A stretch of 64,000 bases of DNA. Source: Paenibacillus daejeonensis DSM 15491. Lineage in GTDB: Bacteria; Bacillota; Bacilli; Paenibacillales; Paenibacillaceae. Made by a program: the position numbers and the translations under genes. The stretch lies in assembly GCF_000378385.1 (NCBI RefSeq), contig NZ_KB899659.1, positions 151,418 to 215,417 of the forward strand, in the 5' to 3' direction. The stretch's first letter is position 1; each line of letters opens with the position of its first letter. This document shows, in pieces, positions 24,557-33,563 of this stretch. A model generated the notes under the pieces. The model saw only the letters and a program-made list of their open reading frames with translations. It was not told the DNA's origin and ran no database searches.

Positions 24557-25402
24557 CTAATGAGTGTTCTTGATATAAGGCGGTAGCGCAATCTTGTCAA
24601 AATGAGCAGACAGCTCGCTTAGGCCTGCCGTCAGCTCTTGCCCGGACGATGCTCGTCCGTGACCACAGATGGCGATAGCCGGCTGTAACTCCGCCAACGC
24701 CTCGACAGAACGTCTGGCAGCCGCCCAATCGGCTGTAAAATAACGCGGCGGACCACTAAACTCCAGCTCCTGCGTAATTACATGGTAGATCGACTCTTGC
24801 TTGACGGTAACAAAGGCATCTCCGGCGATCAACACGCCATCCCGTTCACGGAACAGCGAGATATGGCCTGCGGTATGCCCCGGTGTATGAATCCAGCGCC
24901 AGTCCTTAAGTCCAGGCACTGAACCGTCGGTGGGCAGCACTTGTACCGCATGCTTGAGATCAATCGGCTCATTGGGAAACAGGACAGCCATCGCTGGAAC
25001 CAGTCCTCCCCCAGCGGCTGTGTCGGCAGGCGCATAGCCCTGCTTGCCCGTTAGAAATGGGAGCTCCTGCGCATGGGCATACACAGGTACTTGCCAGTGC
25101 TCGACAAGTTCAATTACAGCCCCCACATGGTCAAAGTGGCCATGTGTAAGCAAGATAGAGCTAGGACGGGCATCGGTACCGAACACTTCCTCGGTGGCAC
25201 GAATGATTGCATCAGCCGACCCTGGCATTCCGGCATCTACGAGCACCCAGTCTGCGGAATCCGTCGCTTGAATATAAGCAACATTGACGATGTGGACGGC
25301 TTGACACCATACCCCCTCGGCTTCTTGTGTTACTTCTCCGCTGCGCAGGGAAGTCAGGGGGAGTTCACGGTAATCCTCGCCATAAGACATCTCATGATTC
25401 AT
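24557..25402 (-). CDS. MBL-fold metallo-hydrolase
   Basis: 281 residues. The zinc motif HGHFDH lies at residues 87-92 (TILLTHGHFDHVG type), a second ligand set in HTPGHTAGHISLF, the bridging Asp in LIAGDAF, and the final His in ICGHGRASSG. This is the glyoxalase-II-like, single-domain layout of YflN-type proteins. Substrates of this branch vary (thioesters, lactones, phosphodiesters), so none is assigned. The ATG follows GGAAGGGG with good spacing. It is the first gene of a probable two-gene unit with the interrupted manganese catalase. Confidence 0.88.
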   Translation of the reverse strand: MNHEMSYGEDYRELPLTSLRSGEVTQEAEGVWCQAVHIVNVAYIQATDSADWVLVDAGMPGSADAIIRATEEVFGTDARPSSILLTHGHFDHVGAVIELVEHWQVPVYAHAQELPFLTGKQGYAPADTAAGGGLVPAMAVLFPNEPIDLKHAVQVLPTDGSVPGLKDWRWIHTPGHTAGHISLFRERDGVLIAGDAFVTVKQESIYHVITQELEFSGPPRYFTADWAAARRSVEALAELQPAIAICGHGRASSGQELTAGLSELSAHFDKIALPPYIKNTH

Positions 25403-25567
25403 CGTAAAACCCCTTCCAATTGAAACAGACCTGCCCTAGTTTGCCCGTTGCCCATGCTTACCTATACGCATCCTTCTTCACAAGGAGCAGACCAACAATA
25501 GGCAGCATAAGTAAAGCTGAAAATGCCACGCTATTATGGATTCAACTAACTAAGGAGGTTGTGACAA

Positions 25568-26086
25568 ATGGGGATTTTGAGCGGCAATCCGAAGGAAGAA
25601 CCTCTGCATTATGGCGAAATATTCGAAATATGGACGATGTCAACAGCAGCCAAAGGCGTTCTCTCCAGTTATGAGACTTTTCTAAATCATGCGGGTGATG
25701 AAGATTTAAAGGACATTCTGCATGACCTGATTCAACAGGCTAATGAAGATATCAAAAACTGCGACAAGTTATTAATGGATGCTGAATTAATCCCCCCTCC
25801 CGGCATGCCAAGTAAGCCCAAGGCAAGGTTGGAGGACATTCCGCTAGGCGCTCGTTTCAGTGATGCAGAAATTGCGGCCACAATCAGTGCAGGTAATGCG
25901 GCCGGTCTGGTATTCTGCAGCCACGGCATGGGCATCAGTATCCGGGAGGATGTTGGCGCAATGTTTACTAAGTGTCATGCCTTGAAAACCGGACTTGGCG
26001 TACGCCTGTTAAAAATGATGAAAGAGAAAAGCTGGTTGGTTCCTCCTCCACTTCATATGCACAAAGCGGAATTAGTCGAAGCTTAA
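25568..26086 (+). CDS. DUF3231 family protein
   Basis: 172 residues, one DUF3231 module. The motif YGEIFEIWTMSTAAKGVLS and the ending MMKEKSWLVPPPLHMHK are typical; intervening helices include acidic and His residues (FLNHAGDEDLKDILHDL) and give a ferritin-like four-helix pattern. Proteins of this family are common in Bacillales and often linked to sporulation, without known biochemical role. The ATG is preceded by AAGGAGG with ideal spacing, and a perfect terminator follows. The preceding 165 bases (25403-25567) show nothing else. Confidence 0.88.
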   Translation: MGILSGNPKEEPLHYGEIFEIWTMSTAAKGVLSSYETFLNHAGDEDLKDILHDLIQQANEDIKNCDKLLMDAELIPPPGMPSKPKARLEDIPLGARFSDAEIAATISAGNAAGLVFCSHGMGISIREDVGAMFTKCHALKTGLGVRLLKMMKEKSWLVPPPLHMHKAELVEA

Positions 26087-26090
26087 TTGG

Positions 26091-26120
26091 AAGCCCCGGA
26101 TCTGGCTGTCCGGGGCTTTT
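26091..26120 (+). terminator. Terminator after the DUF3231 gene
   Basis: AAGCCCCGGA (26091-26100) pairs with TCCGGGGCTT (26109-26118), then TT. Confidence 0.85.
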
Positions 26121-26236
26121 CCCTGTAGATTCTACATAGGATGTTCGCTGGAGGGAATAATAGGATAGGTTTTAAAGTTCATATTCGAGACCGTGACGGT
26201 TCACAGAGCCGTCCTCGGCGATAGGAGGAATACGAT

Positions 26237-26446
26237 GTGGCTTTTGCAAAGCATGAAATATTAGAGCTGTTAGAAATCACTACCTTTCGAACGACTGCCC
26301 TCACCAAGACCAAAACGATGCATGCCCTTGCCTCTGACAGTGAGTTGAAACAACTGATGGTGGCGGATGCTGAGATGAGCAGCAAACATTTGGAGGAACT
26401 ATGCGGTTTGCTAGAGCAGGACGCACATGAGGAGCTGACAACATGA
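26237..26446 (+). CDS. Small CotF/YhcN-like spore coat-associated protein
   Basis: 69 residues, all helical, from a GTG start with AGGAGG eight bases upstream. The sequence FAKHEILELLEITTFRTTAL followed by KTKTMHALASDSELKQLM resembles the N-terminal helices of CotF-type coat proteins. It overlaps the next gene in an ATGA arrangement, so the two are translated together. The pair may correspond to the two helical halves of one ferritin-like coat protein. Family assignment is from the pattern and neighbour only; the exact role in the spore coat is not known. Confidence 0.65.
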   Translation: MAFAKHEILELLEITTFRTTALTKTKTMHALASDSELKQLMVADAEMSSKHLEELCGLLEQDAHEELTT

Positions 26447-26745
26447 ATCAGTGGTTGGAACGGATCACCGGAATGTACAGTCTATCAGATCAAGTGCTGG
26501 CGTCGGATTTGCTCATTGCAGCCAAAAACGGCGTGCGCAATTACGCGATTGCGATGACTGAAACGATCTCGCCAGAGATTCGCGAAGCCTTGACACGACA
26601 ATTGGAAGAAGCCATTGATCATTATGAGAACGTAGCCGACTATATGATGCGAGCAGGCCTGTATCATCCTTGGCATGTGAATGAACAGATTCAGTTGGAC
26701 ATGAGACAAGCCAGAGCCGCGCTGGAGCTTCCCCAATCGCACTAA
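26443..26745 (+). CDS. CotF-like spore coat protein
   Basis: 100 residues. The stretch SDQVLASDLLIAAKNGVRNY, a run of hydrophobic and acidic positions, and the C-terminal YMMRAGLYHPWHVNEQIQLD match the CotF family (YMx6GWYxP-type ending) of spore coat proteins. The start codon overlaps the preceding gene's stop (ATGA). No terminator is evident before the ligase gene 55 bases downstream, so the ligase may be co-transcribed in the sporulating cell. Confidence 0.8.
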   Translation: MNQWLERITGMYSLSDQVLASDLLIAAKNGVRNYAIAMTETISPEIREALTRQLEEAIDHYENVADYMMRAGLYHPWHVNEQIQLDMRQARAALELPQSH

Positions 26746-26800
26746 GGAAGATTTTTCAACGTGATGGATAAACCACTGGAGCTTTGCCGATGCTAGGGCT

Positions 26801-27736
26801 ATGAAACCGATTATACCCTTTGAACCTGTTCGTTACGATGAGATTCCCACAGGGAGCGAATGGACCTATCAATTGAAGTGGGATGGCGTCCGAATTCTGG
26901 CTTACCATCAGCCAGGTGACTCTAGACTTTTCAACCGGCATCTGCGCGAACGAACCGACCAGTTTCCCGAGCTGCTCCCTTCCTTTCTCCACGCTCAGGA
27001 TTACATTGTGGATGGCGAAGTCATCGCACTGGCGGCAGATGGCAAACCCTCGTTTCACGAGGTCATGCGCCGGGATGGCATTCGACGTTTGGCGCGAGTT
27101 CCGTCGCTTATCTACGAAGTTCCCGTTACCTATATGATTTTTGATTTGCTCTGGCTAAATGGTCAATCGCTCATGGACCGGCCGTTGTCCGAACGACAGG
27201 CATTGCTAGCTGAACATCTCATCCCTACTTCCACAATTCAGCCTGTTCAATCCCATCCGAATGGCGAAGCTCTGTTCCAAGTGGTGCGCCAGCACAACCT
27301 GGAGGGAATTGTATGCAAACGCCTCGACAGTCTGTATCGGCCGGATGGCAAGGATGACCGCTGGGTAAAAGTGAAAAATTATGGTGACATCATTGCCGTC
27401 ATCGGAGGCTATACGACGCGGGATGGTGTAGTCAATTCCCTGCTAAGCGGGATTTACCAGGATGGAAAGCTTTATTTTATTGGCAAAGTCGGAACTGGCA
27501 AGCTGACCGCAGAGGACTGGCGACACTTGACCAAGATTGTATCGAGCATTGCAACAGAGACTAGCCCATTCGCCAATCAACACCCCGATATGCGAGGAGC
27601 GAATTGGATTATCCCCAAGCTGACGGCCAAAATCCAATTCACGGAGTGGCGCTGGCACGAAGGCCGAACGCTAAGACATCCCAGTCTGCAAGCCTTTGTA
27701 GAAGTCCCACCCGAGAGCTGTACGTTCAAGCCCTGA
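26801..27736 (+). CDS. Stand-alone LigD-type ATP-dependent DNA ligase
   Basis: 311 residues. Nucleotidyltransferase motifs: I, LKWDGVR with the adenylated Lys26; III, IVDGEVIAL; IIIa, YMIFDLLWL; IV, EGIVCKR; and V, WVKVKN, followed by a C-terminal OB-fold domain ending in KIQFTEWRWHEGRTLRHP. This is the ligase module of LigD, the enzyme that with Ku joins double-strand breaks, but the polymerase and phosphoesterase modules are absent and no ku gene is in the window. Spore-associated neighbours suggest a role in repair during germination (inference). The ribosome site is weak (CTAGGGCT), consistent with translation following the upstream CotF-like genes. Confidence 0.88.
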   Translation: MKPIIPFEPVRYDEIPTGSEWTYQLKWDGVRILAYHQPGDSRLFNRHLRERTDQFPELLPSFLHAQDYIVDGEVIALAADGKPSFHEVMRRDGIRRLARVPSLIYEVPVTYMIFDLLWLNGQSLMDRPLSERQALLAEHLIPTSTIQPVQSHPNGEALFQVVRQHNLEGIVCKRLDSLYRPDGKDDRWVKVKNYGDIIAVIGGYTTRDGVVNSLLSGIYQDGKLYFIGKVGTGKLTAEDWRHLTKIVSSIATETSPFANQHPDMRGANWIIPKLTAKIQFTEWRWHEGRTLRHPSLQAFVEVPPESCTFKP

Positions 27737-27755
27737 CGTTGACAGCTCTTTTTTT
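27714..27755 (+). terminator. Terminator of the ligase transcript
   Basis: AGAGCTGT (27714-27721) pairs with ACAGCTCT (27742-27749), with an inner ACGT pairing, then seven T. Its 5' arm lies in the last codons of the ligase gene. Confidence 0.8.
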
Positions 27756-27766
27756 ACGCCATATAA

Positions 27767-27778
27767 TTGTCAAGACAA
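27767..27778 (+). promoter_or_regulatory. Putative MarR operator upstream of marR/MFS
   Basis: Palindrome TTGTC-AA-GACAA, whose left arm TTGTCA also resembles a -35 hexamer, 34 bases before the proposed marR start. Position suggests autoregulation. Confidence 0.4.
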
Positions 27779-27811
27779 CTATTTTATCTGATATGTGCAG
27801 GTGAATATCTA

Positions 27812-28261
27812 TTGAATGAACAAGATAACTTAAAAGATTCCCTGGGCTTTCATCTCGGAATCACATACCGCAAGCTGGTGAACCTGTTCCAGCAGCGGAT
27901 CAAAGCGTATGACATTACAACAGAGCAGTGGTCCGTCTTATACCAGGTCTACCAAGAAGATGGCGTCATTCAGAAGACGATTGCCGAACGGTTGTACAAG
28001 GACAAACCGACGATTACAAGATTACTGGCTCAACTCGAGAGCAAGCAACTGATCCACAGAACTGCCGGCATCCGGGACAAGCGTTCCGTCACAGTCCGCG
28101 TTACGCCCGCAGGGGCCGAGATTATCCATCAGACCTATCCGCTTGAGCGGCAGCTGATGAGCGATGTAAAAACTGAAATTGGCGAATCATCGTACGAGGA
28201 GCTGCTGATGCTGCTGCGGAGGGTTCATCAGCTGGTACAAGATCAATCTGACAGAGAGTAG
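27812..28261 (+). CDS. MarR-family transcriptional regulator
   Basis: About 149 residues from the TTG at 27812, which has CAGGTG nine bases upstream; the frame extends back to 27767 but those codons overlap the likely promoter. The winged helix (about 48-115) shows LYQVYQEDGVIQKTIAERL, KPTITRLLAQLE and the wing KRSVTVRVTPAG. MarR proteins repress efflux or stress genes until a small phenolic or oxidising ligand binds. The MFS gene starts ten bases downstream, so the two form a regulator-transporter operon. Confidence 0.9.
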   Translation: MNEQDNLKDSLGFHLGITYRKLVNLFQQRIKAYDITTEQWSVLYQVYQEDGVIQKTIAERLYKDKPTITRLLAQLESKQLIHRTAGIRDKRSVTVRVTPAGAEIIHQTYPLERQLMSDVKTEIGESSYEELLMLLRRVHQLVQDQSDRE

Positions 28262-28271
28262 GCGAACAGCA

Positions 28272-29450
28272 GTGAACAGACATCAGGAGACGCCTGATCG
28301 ATTGTGGACCGCACCCTTCATCGGATTGACGGTCGGCTTTTTTTTGCTTTTTTTGAATTTGCAGATGCTTTTGGCTGCCTTCCCGGCCTATGTGAAAAAC
28401 AATTTTCAAGCAAATGATGTCACCGTTAGTCTCATGACAAGTACATTTGCAGCTGCTGCCATTCTGGCGCGCATTGCTACGGCATGGCTGTTGAGACGAT
28501 TTGACCGTCGTATGCTTCTTTATATCTCCATAGCAATAGCTGTACTTATGACGGTACTGTATATGTACGCATGGTCGGTTAACTCGCTCCTATTGCTTCG
28601 GGTAGGGTATGGTATCGGCTTTGGGATGGCCAGCACCATTATTCCCACCCTCGTATCCCGCGTCATTCCGGGCAATCGAATCGGTGAGGGCATTGCTTAT
28701 TTTGGCCTGTCGACTAGTCTGGCCATGTCGATGGGGCCGCTGATCGGACTCAATGTTCTTGACGGCCTGGGTTTCCCGCCGCTTGTGTGGCTCGGCACGG
28801 CAGTTGGACTGCTGATTGTGCCGGTCTTGTTGATTACACGTGCCGTACCGCCGCAGGAGCCGCAAGTTCTCACCTCCTCAGCCAACCACAAAGAGCCCTT
28901 CCCGCTTGGCATCTGGACGCCGGCCCTCATGAACCTCATGCTGGGCGTTACCTACAGTGGCCTGCTCAGCTTCATCGCTTTGTTCGGCGAGGCTGCAGGG
29001 CTTGAACAGGCGGGGCTATTCTTTCTTTTTAACGTCATGGCGATACTCGTCGTGCGGCCCATTGCCGGCAAATTATTTGATGCGCATGGTCCGGTCATTG
29101 TGCTCGTGCCCGCAGGTATCTCCCTCGGAATTGGCTTGATCTTGCTATCTTACACCGGCTCGCTTCCAATGCTGATCCTATCTGCCATTTGTTACGGCAT
29201 TGGATTTGGATCCATACAGCCTACTCTTCAAGCCTGGATGTTACGGGTATCCAAGCCACAGCAGCAAGGCTTAGCTAACAGTATGTTTTACAGCTCAGCC
29301 GATTTTGGCATTGCTTTAGGAGCATTTGTATTGGGTGCGGTCGCATCCGCCACGGATTATGCCATCATGTATCGGTACTCGGCAAGCTTGATGATTGTTT
29401 TTTTGCTGTTGTCCCTGTGGGCTGGCCGTCGGCAGCGCTCTTCCGTTTGA
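28272..29450 (+). CDS. Major facilitator superfamily efflux transporter
   Basis: 392 residues with twelve hydrophobic segments. The motif-A-like loop RIATAWLLRRFDRRML follows TM2, and GIGFGMASTIIPTLVS lies in TM4; the second half shows GKLFDAHGP. It is of the drug-efflux size class (YwoG/YfhI-like). The substrate is unknown but is likely linked to the ligand of the adjacent MarR repressor. The GTG start lies ten bases after the marR stop. The last 86 bases overlap, on the opposite strand, the 3' end of the gerB-like gene, so the two transcripts are antisense at their ends. Confidence 0.88.
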   Translation: MNRHQETPDRLWTAPFIGLTVGFFLLFLNLQMLLAAFPAYVKNNFQANDVTVSLMTSTFAAAAILARIATAWLLRRFDRRMLLYISIAIAVLMTVLYMYAWSVNSLLLLRVGYGIGFGMASTIIPTLVSRVIPGNRIGEGIAYFGLSTSLAMSMGPLIGLNVLDGLGFPPLVWLGTAVGLLIVPVLLITRAVPPQEPQVLTSSANHKEPFPLGIWTPALMNLMLGVTYSGLLSFIALFGEAAGLEQAGLFFLFNVMAILVVRPIAGKLFDAHGPVIVLVPAGISLGIGLILLSYTGSLPMLILSAICYGIGFGSIQPTLQAWMLRVSKPQQQGLANSMFYSSADFGIALGAFVLGAVASATDYAIMYRYSASLMIVFLLLSLWAGRRQRSSV

Positions 29451-30513
29451 ACCACCCGATCATCCAGACCAGGAGAGGAATAAACAGCAAGTGAACCATG
29501 GAATATCCGGCCCAGATTTCACTGATGACTTCGGCAATATAGGCACTGTTAATATAGGTATTCCAGGAGACAACAAGGACCAGCACCGAGATAGGATAGA
29601 TCAGCGGTCGATAGCTTTTCAGACCGAAGATGCTCTGCATGCCGGTTAAAATACCAAAGAACATTAGAGAGGTTTTAATAAAAAAAGTGAGTATCCATAA
29701 GGTGATGAGCATCACCTCTACACGCTGCAAGAATCCGCCAATATTAATTGTTTTCGCCAGCATAAAGGCCGGAAACGTACTGTTGGCGGATTGTTCTATC
29801 CCAAGAATAAGGACGCTTAACAAGACAACCGTGACAAGTAAAGCACCACCGGCAACCGTTCCGATTAAAAACCCTTTTTCAGCGTGCTTCACATCCTTGA
29901 CCATCGGAAGAAACACGAGCATTACCACCAGCTCTTGAAACATGGAAGACCTCCAGCCCGACTTCAGAATCGGGGCTACCCCATCTTCCCACATGGGAAA
30001 AATATATTGCCACTCCACCTGCGGCAGCAGCGTAAGGATAAGCACCAGCGCAAAAAACAAAATCCAGGGCAGCATCAGTTCAACGACCCTTGCCAGAATA
30101 ACTATCCCTAATCTCGCACACATGACGGACGCCATCAGAAGCAGCAGTTCAACAGCTTGAAAGGGCGTTTCCGGCATTAACTCGCTGGTGAAGAAAAACC
30201 CCAGATTTCCGAGCAAGGTCCCGCACAGCATGAGAAAATAAAACAGGTACAGAAACGATATCGTATTGCCGACCCATTTCCCAAAGGCGCTCCGATGGAT
30301 TTCAAACAACGATTGTCCAGGAAACAGCCGGGCAATGCGGATATATAACAACACCATGGCCACGTTAGCAATCAAGGTAATAACCGCAGCCATCCAGGCA
30401 TCTTCACGGGCGGCCTGAACTAGTCCGGACGGGATCACCAGAATCGATGTCCCTACGGTGAGTCCCATGCTTAAAATCGAAAACTGAAAGCCGCTAATTT
30501 TATTGGTATCCAT
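29365..30513 (-). CDS. Spore germination protein, GerB (GerAB/GerKB) family
   Basis: About 382 residues with ten membrane helices, an amino acid/polyamine/organocation (APC)-type protein. The N-terminus (NKISGFQFSILSMGLTVGTS) and MPETPFQAVELLLLMASVMC are typical of GerB subunits, which bind the germinant in the inner spore membrane together with GerA and GerC. ATG 30513 has AAAGG upstream. It is the last gene of the A-C-small protein-B operon. The C-terminal tail, rich in Ser, Thr and Lys, overlaps the convergent MFS gene by 86 bases. Confidence 0.92.
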   Translation of the reverse strand: MDTNKISGFQFSILSMGLTVGTSILVIPSGLVQAAREDAWMAAVITLIANVAMVLLYIRIARLFPGQSLFEIHRSAFGKWVGNTISFLYLFYFLMLCGTLLGNLGFFFTSELMPETPFQAVELLLLMASVMCARLGIVILARVVELMLPWILFFALVLILTLLPQVEWQYIFPMWEDGVAPILKSGWRSSMFQELVVMLVFLPMVKDVKHAEKGFLIGTVAGGALLVTVVLLSVLILGIEQSANSTFPAFMLAKTINIGGFLQRVEVMLITLWILTFFIKTSLMFFGILTGMQSIFGLKSYRPLIYPISVLVLVVSWNTYINSAYIAEVISEIWAGYSMVHLLFIPLLVWMIGWFKRKSAADGQPTGTTAKKQSSSLPSTDT

Positions 30514-30532
30514 TGTATGCACCCTTTCCTGG

Positions 30533-30754
30533 CTAGGGGATTAGGCGGGCAATCGGACTGATCACCGCCCGAATCCAGTCCAGCGGCCGTGGCATCGGCC
30601 AGCCCATCCATTCCCCAACCATCGACAAGACGGCAAGTCCCCACAACGTTCCGAATACGGCCCATTCTTTAAACGAGCGAAGATGCTTGAGTGTAGGCCA
30701 TTCTGCCAGAGGAATTAGCAACACAAGGAACGTAATAAACATGCTCCAGTTCAT
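30533..30754 (-). CDS. Small membrane protein within the germination operon
   Basis: 73 residues. Start ATG at 30754 overlaps the gerC stop (ATGA), with GGGAGATGAAGG upstream; the longer frame back to 30880 is inside gerC. It has two hydrophobic segments (MFITFLVLLIPLAEWPTL and VFGTLWGLAVLSMVGEWMGW). Small two-helix proteins accompany some Bacillus germinant receptors (GerD-subunit type, DUF3021-unlike) and modulate them; whether this one is homologous cannot be decided by eye. Its position between C and B implies joint synthesis in the forespore. Confidence 0.75.
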   Translation of the reverse strand: MNWSMFITFLVLLIPLAEWPTLKHLRSFKEWAVFGTLWGLAVLSMVGEWMGWPMPRPLDWIRAVISPIARLIP

Positions 30755-31959
30755 GGGTCCTTCATCTCCCTTCGAAGTGGCTGAATGATAGAGCCCACCC
30801 GCCGCAGCGATACTTTGGCATCTATGGTAACCTTGACATGCGGGAAGACGTCTCCCCACTGGTGACGATATTTCCGCCACACCTTGGGATGCTGCCTATG
30901 AAGCGCTTCGCCAAATCCAAAAACATCCGATCCGAATTTTTGTTGAATCTGTTGAACGCTGGTTTCGGTAGTCGATTGCATGGTTTTGCGAATAACCTGT
31001 TCAATCTTGCGAAACGACTCCTCTTTGCTCAAGTCGATCGTGCACTGAACAGCCTCCAGGTCGGCATCAATAAAATAGACGACATCGAACTCCGGCTTGC
31101 CATTCTTATCAAGTCGAGCCTTGATATCGGAAGAGGCCCGGACAATCCGGATACCGATAATCCCATCATCCGGGTCCGGACAACGGACGTGCCCGACTGT
31201 TGTATTGACTTCGTTGAGAATATAATTGACCGACTTGCTCATGAGCTCGTCGACCCACCCCACTAGCTTATCTTTTTTGAAGACAGCCATGCCCGCGTGC
31301 CTTAGCAGTGCATCAGGCTCCGTCTTATGCAAGTTTTCAATCGACCTGCCTACCTTTTTGTCACCAATGATTTTAACGCCAGACAGTACGGGATTCGCCC
31401 CCTCTCGTCCAAGCTCGGTAACAAATTGCTGCAGAGTAATTCTGCCTGTGGCCGCCCATTGCTTGTTGGAGACCAGAATCGAAGAGTATAGAGAGTTGGC
31501 CGGGATGTGCTCAAAGGGGGTCAATACCTTCAGGACGTCTGAGGCTTGGCTACCGTTGGCAACCAGTAAGTAAAAGTCGGTGCGAAGCTCCTGATTCCGC
31601 GAGATATAATCCAACACATCGCTCAGCCCTTCCCGTGCCAGCTCTTCTCCGAATACGAGGACCCGCAGATGAGACAAATACAACTGGCGGGGTGCCTGGC
31701 TCAAAATCCGCTGCAAAGCGTCGGGAATGGTCTCGCCAGGCGCGCTGTACACAATGACTGGCGTTGCGCCGATGGATCCCCGCTGCAGCCCGATTTCTGT
31801 TGGATTAATGACCTGTGCCGTAACCATATAGCCGTCATCATACTTGTCAACTCCCAGCGCAACGATGACAGCCAGTTCATTGAGCTCCTTGCGGCTCCAG
31901 CAGCCCGGCAGGATCAGCAGACTTAAGATCAGCAGGATAGAGGTAATCTTCTGAATCAT
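30751..31959 (-). CDS. Spore germination lipoprotein, Ger(x)C family
   Basis: 402 residues. Signal peptide ending in the lipobox LPGC (residues 16-19), so the protein is attached to the outer face of the inner spore membrane. WSRKELNELAVIVALGVD and RQLYLSHLRVLVFGEELA are GerC hallmarks, and the three-domain layout with a final VFPHVKVTIDAKVSLRR... region is intact. It forms a receptor complex with GerA and GerB. The start overlaps the gerA stop (ATGA). Confidence 0.93.
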   Translation of the reverse strand: MIQKITSILLILSLLILPGCWSRKELNELAVIVALGVDKYDDGYMVTAQVINPTEIGLQRGSIGATPVIVYSAPGETIPDALQRILSQAPRQLYLSHLRVLVFGEELAREGLSDVLDYISRNQELRTDFYLLVANGSQASDVLKVLTPFEHIPANSLYSSILVSNKQWAATGRITLQQFVTELGREGANPVLSGVKIIGDKKVGRSIENLHKTEPDALLRHAGMAVFKKDKLVGWVDELMSKSVNYILNEVNTTVGHVRCPDPDDGIIGIRIVRASSDIKARLDKNGKPEFDVVYFIDADLEAVQCTIDLSKEESFRKIEQVIRKTMQSTTETSVQQIQQKFGSDVFGFGEALHRQHPKVWRKYRHQWGDVFPHVKVTIDAKVSLRRVGSIIQPLRREMKDP

Positions 31960-33410
31960 GCGCCATCACGCTTCTTTTTCAATCGCTGCACCATGGGCTG
32001 GGTGAGACGAACCAGTGTGTCTTTTTGATACCAGCCGTTGAACGGGGCAAATGAAGTCATATACGGCACACCCAGAGACTGAAGCTGACACAGATGCAGC
32101 GCCAGCATGATCATGGCAATAATCATCCCATACAAGCCAAATGAAGCAGCAAGCGCCATGATGACAAAACGCAGCATCCGAATCGAGATGGCCATATTAA
32201 ATGCCGGCAAAGCAAAATTGGAGATCGCAGTTAATGATACGACGATAACCATCGCTGCTGACACAAAACCCGCCTCGACAGCTGCCTGGCCGATGACAAT
32301 GGTGCCGACAATCGAGACGGACTGTCCGATAGATTTTGGCAAACGGATTCCGGCTTCCCTCAGAATCTCGAACGTCACCTCCATAATGAGCGCCTCGATA
32401 AAAGCAGGAAACGGAATGCCTTCGCGTTGTCCAATCAGCGACAATAATAGATTGGTCGGTATCATTTCTTGATGAAACGTAGTCACGGCTATATAGAAGG
32501 ACGGTGTAAGGAGGGAGATCGCAAAACAAAAATAACGGAGCAGACGAACAAGACTGCCAAAGTCACCTCGCTGGTTGTAGTCTTCACTAGATTGGAAAAA
32601 CTGCATGAACAGAGCAGGAACGAGTAAAACAAACGGCGTCCCGTCAACGAAAATCGCAATTCTCCCCTCCAGTACGCCTGCCGCAATGACGTCAGGACGT
32701 TCAGAGTTGTAGACGGTTGGGAAAGGACTGTACTGTTGATCCTGAATCATTTCCTCGATGGAGTTGCTCTCCAATACACTCTCAAGATTCATCTTTTTTA
32801 TCCGACGCTGTAATTCGGCAACGACCTCGGGATCAGCTTTATTCTCCAGATACATGACCGCGGTCTCTGTTCGTGTTTCTTGTCCCAATTTGTAGCTGGT
32901 AATGCGCAGAGCAGCATTTTTGACTCTTCTTCGGACCAGGGCGATATTGTCACGCAGCGACTCGGTGAAGCCTTCGCGAGGTCCACGAACGACGGATTGC
33001 GAAGCCGGCTCCTGCACTTGACGCTGCTTGAGACTCCCCGTATCAATACATAACGCACGCTCCATTCCATCCAGGAAGATAACCGTGTAGCCGGACAGCA
33101 GCAATTCTGCAATAGCAGATAAAGTCTCTTCCTCTTGGAGCTTGCCCTCGGTTATCGTTCGATGCTTCAGATGATCATATAGACTCGATGCATCCGACTT
33201 AAGACCGTCGCGCAGCCCCGGCTCCTCATGAATAGCAGTTAGAACTTGACGAGGATCGGCCAAACCCTCGACATAGATCAGCCAGCCGCTTACGTCATTC
33301 AGCTCAATATACCGGTAAATAATATCTGTGCTGTCTCCCGTTAGTTGTCTCATATCAGATATAAAAGTCAGCGGCTTCACCGCATCAGATTTGACCTCCG
33401 TCTGTGCCAT
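31956..33410 (-). CDS. Spore germination protein, GerA family
   Basis: About 484 residues. A hydrophilic N-terminal domain (about 1-240) is followed by a membrane region with five or six segments. The family motifs GPREGFTESLRDNIALVRRR, KADPEVVAELQRRI and NSIEEMIQDQQYSPFPTVY are present, followed by PDVIAAGVLEGRIAIFVDGT. GerA subunits form an oligomeric channel through which ions leave on germinant binding. ATG 33410 follows GGGGTGATTGGG; a GTG at 33419 is too close to that site. It is the first gene of the operon; about 150 non-coding bases precede it, with no forespore promoter I could recognise with confidence. Confidence 0.94.
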   Translation of the reverse strand: MAQTEVKSDAVKPLTFISDMRQLTGDSTDIIYRYIELNDVSGWLIYVEGLADPRQVLTAIHEEPGLRDGLKSDASSLYDHLKHRTITEGKLQEEETLSAIAELLLSGYTVIFLDGMERALCIDTGSLKQRQVQEPASQSVVRGPREGFTESLRDNIALVRRRVKNAALRITSYKLGQETRTETAVMYLENKADPEVVAELQRRIKKMNLESVLESNSIEEMIQDQQYSPFPTVYNSERPDVIAAGVLEGRIAIFVDGTPFVLLVPALFMQFFQSSEDYNQRGDFGSLVRLLRYFCFAISLLTPSFYIAVTTFHQEMIPTNLLLSLIGQREGIPFPAFIEALIMEVTFEILREAGIRLPKSIGQSVSIVGTIVIGQAAVEAGFVSAAMVIVVSLTAISNFALPAFNMAISIRMLRFVIMALAASFGLYGMIIAMIMLALHLCQLQSLGVPYMTSFAPFNGWYQKDTLVRLTQPMVQRLKKKRDGA

Positions 33411-33511
33411 CCCAATCACCCCGTTTCAGATAGACCTATCCATTCTTATTTGATAGCTATAGCATGCCCCGGTGGAAAGGGAAAGAATGCAAAAAAATGT
33501 CGCGTATACAA

Positions 33512-33546
33512 CTAAAACACCGTGAGGCACCAGCCCCACGGTGTTT
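33512..33546 (-). terminator. Terminator after the sugar ABC permease genes
   Basis: AACACCGTG and CACGGTGTT (33516-33524 with 33537-33545) form a nine-bp stem, followed on the minus strand by TTTTAG, 18 bases after the permease stop. Confidence 0.8.
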
Positions 33547-33563
33547 GTTATGGACATTGTCTA

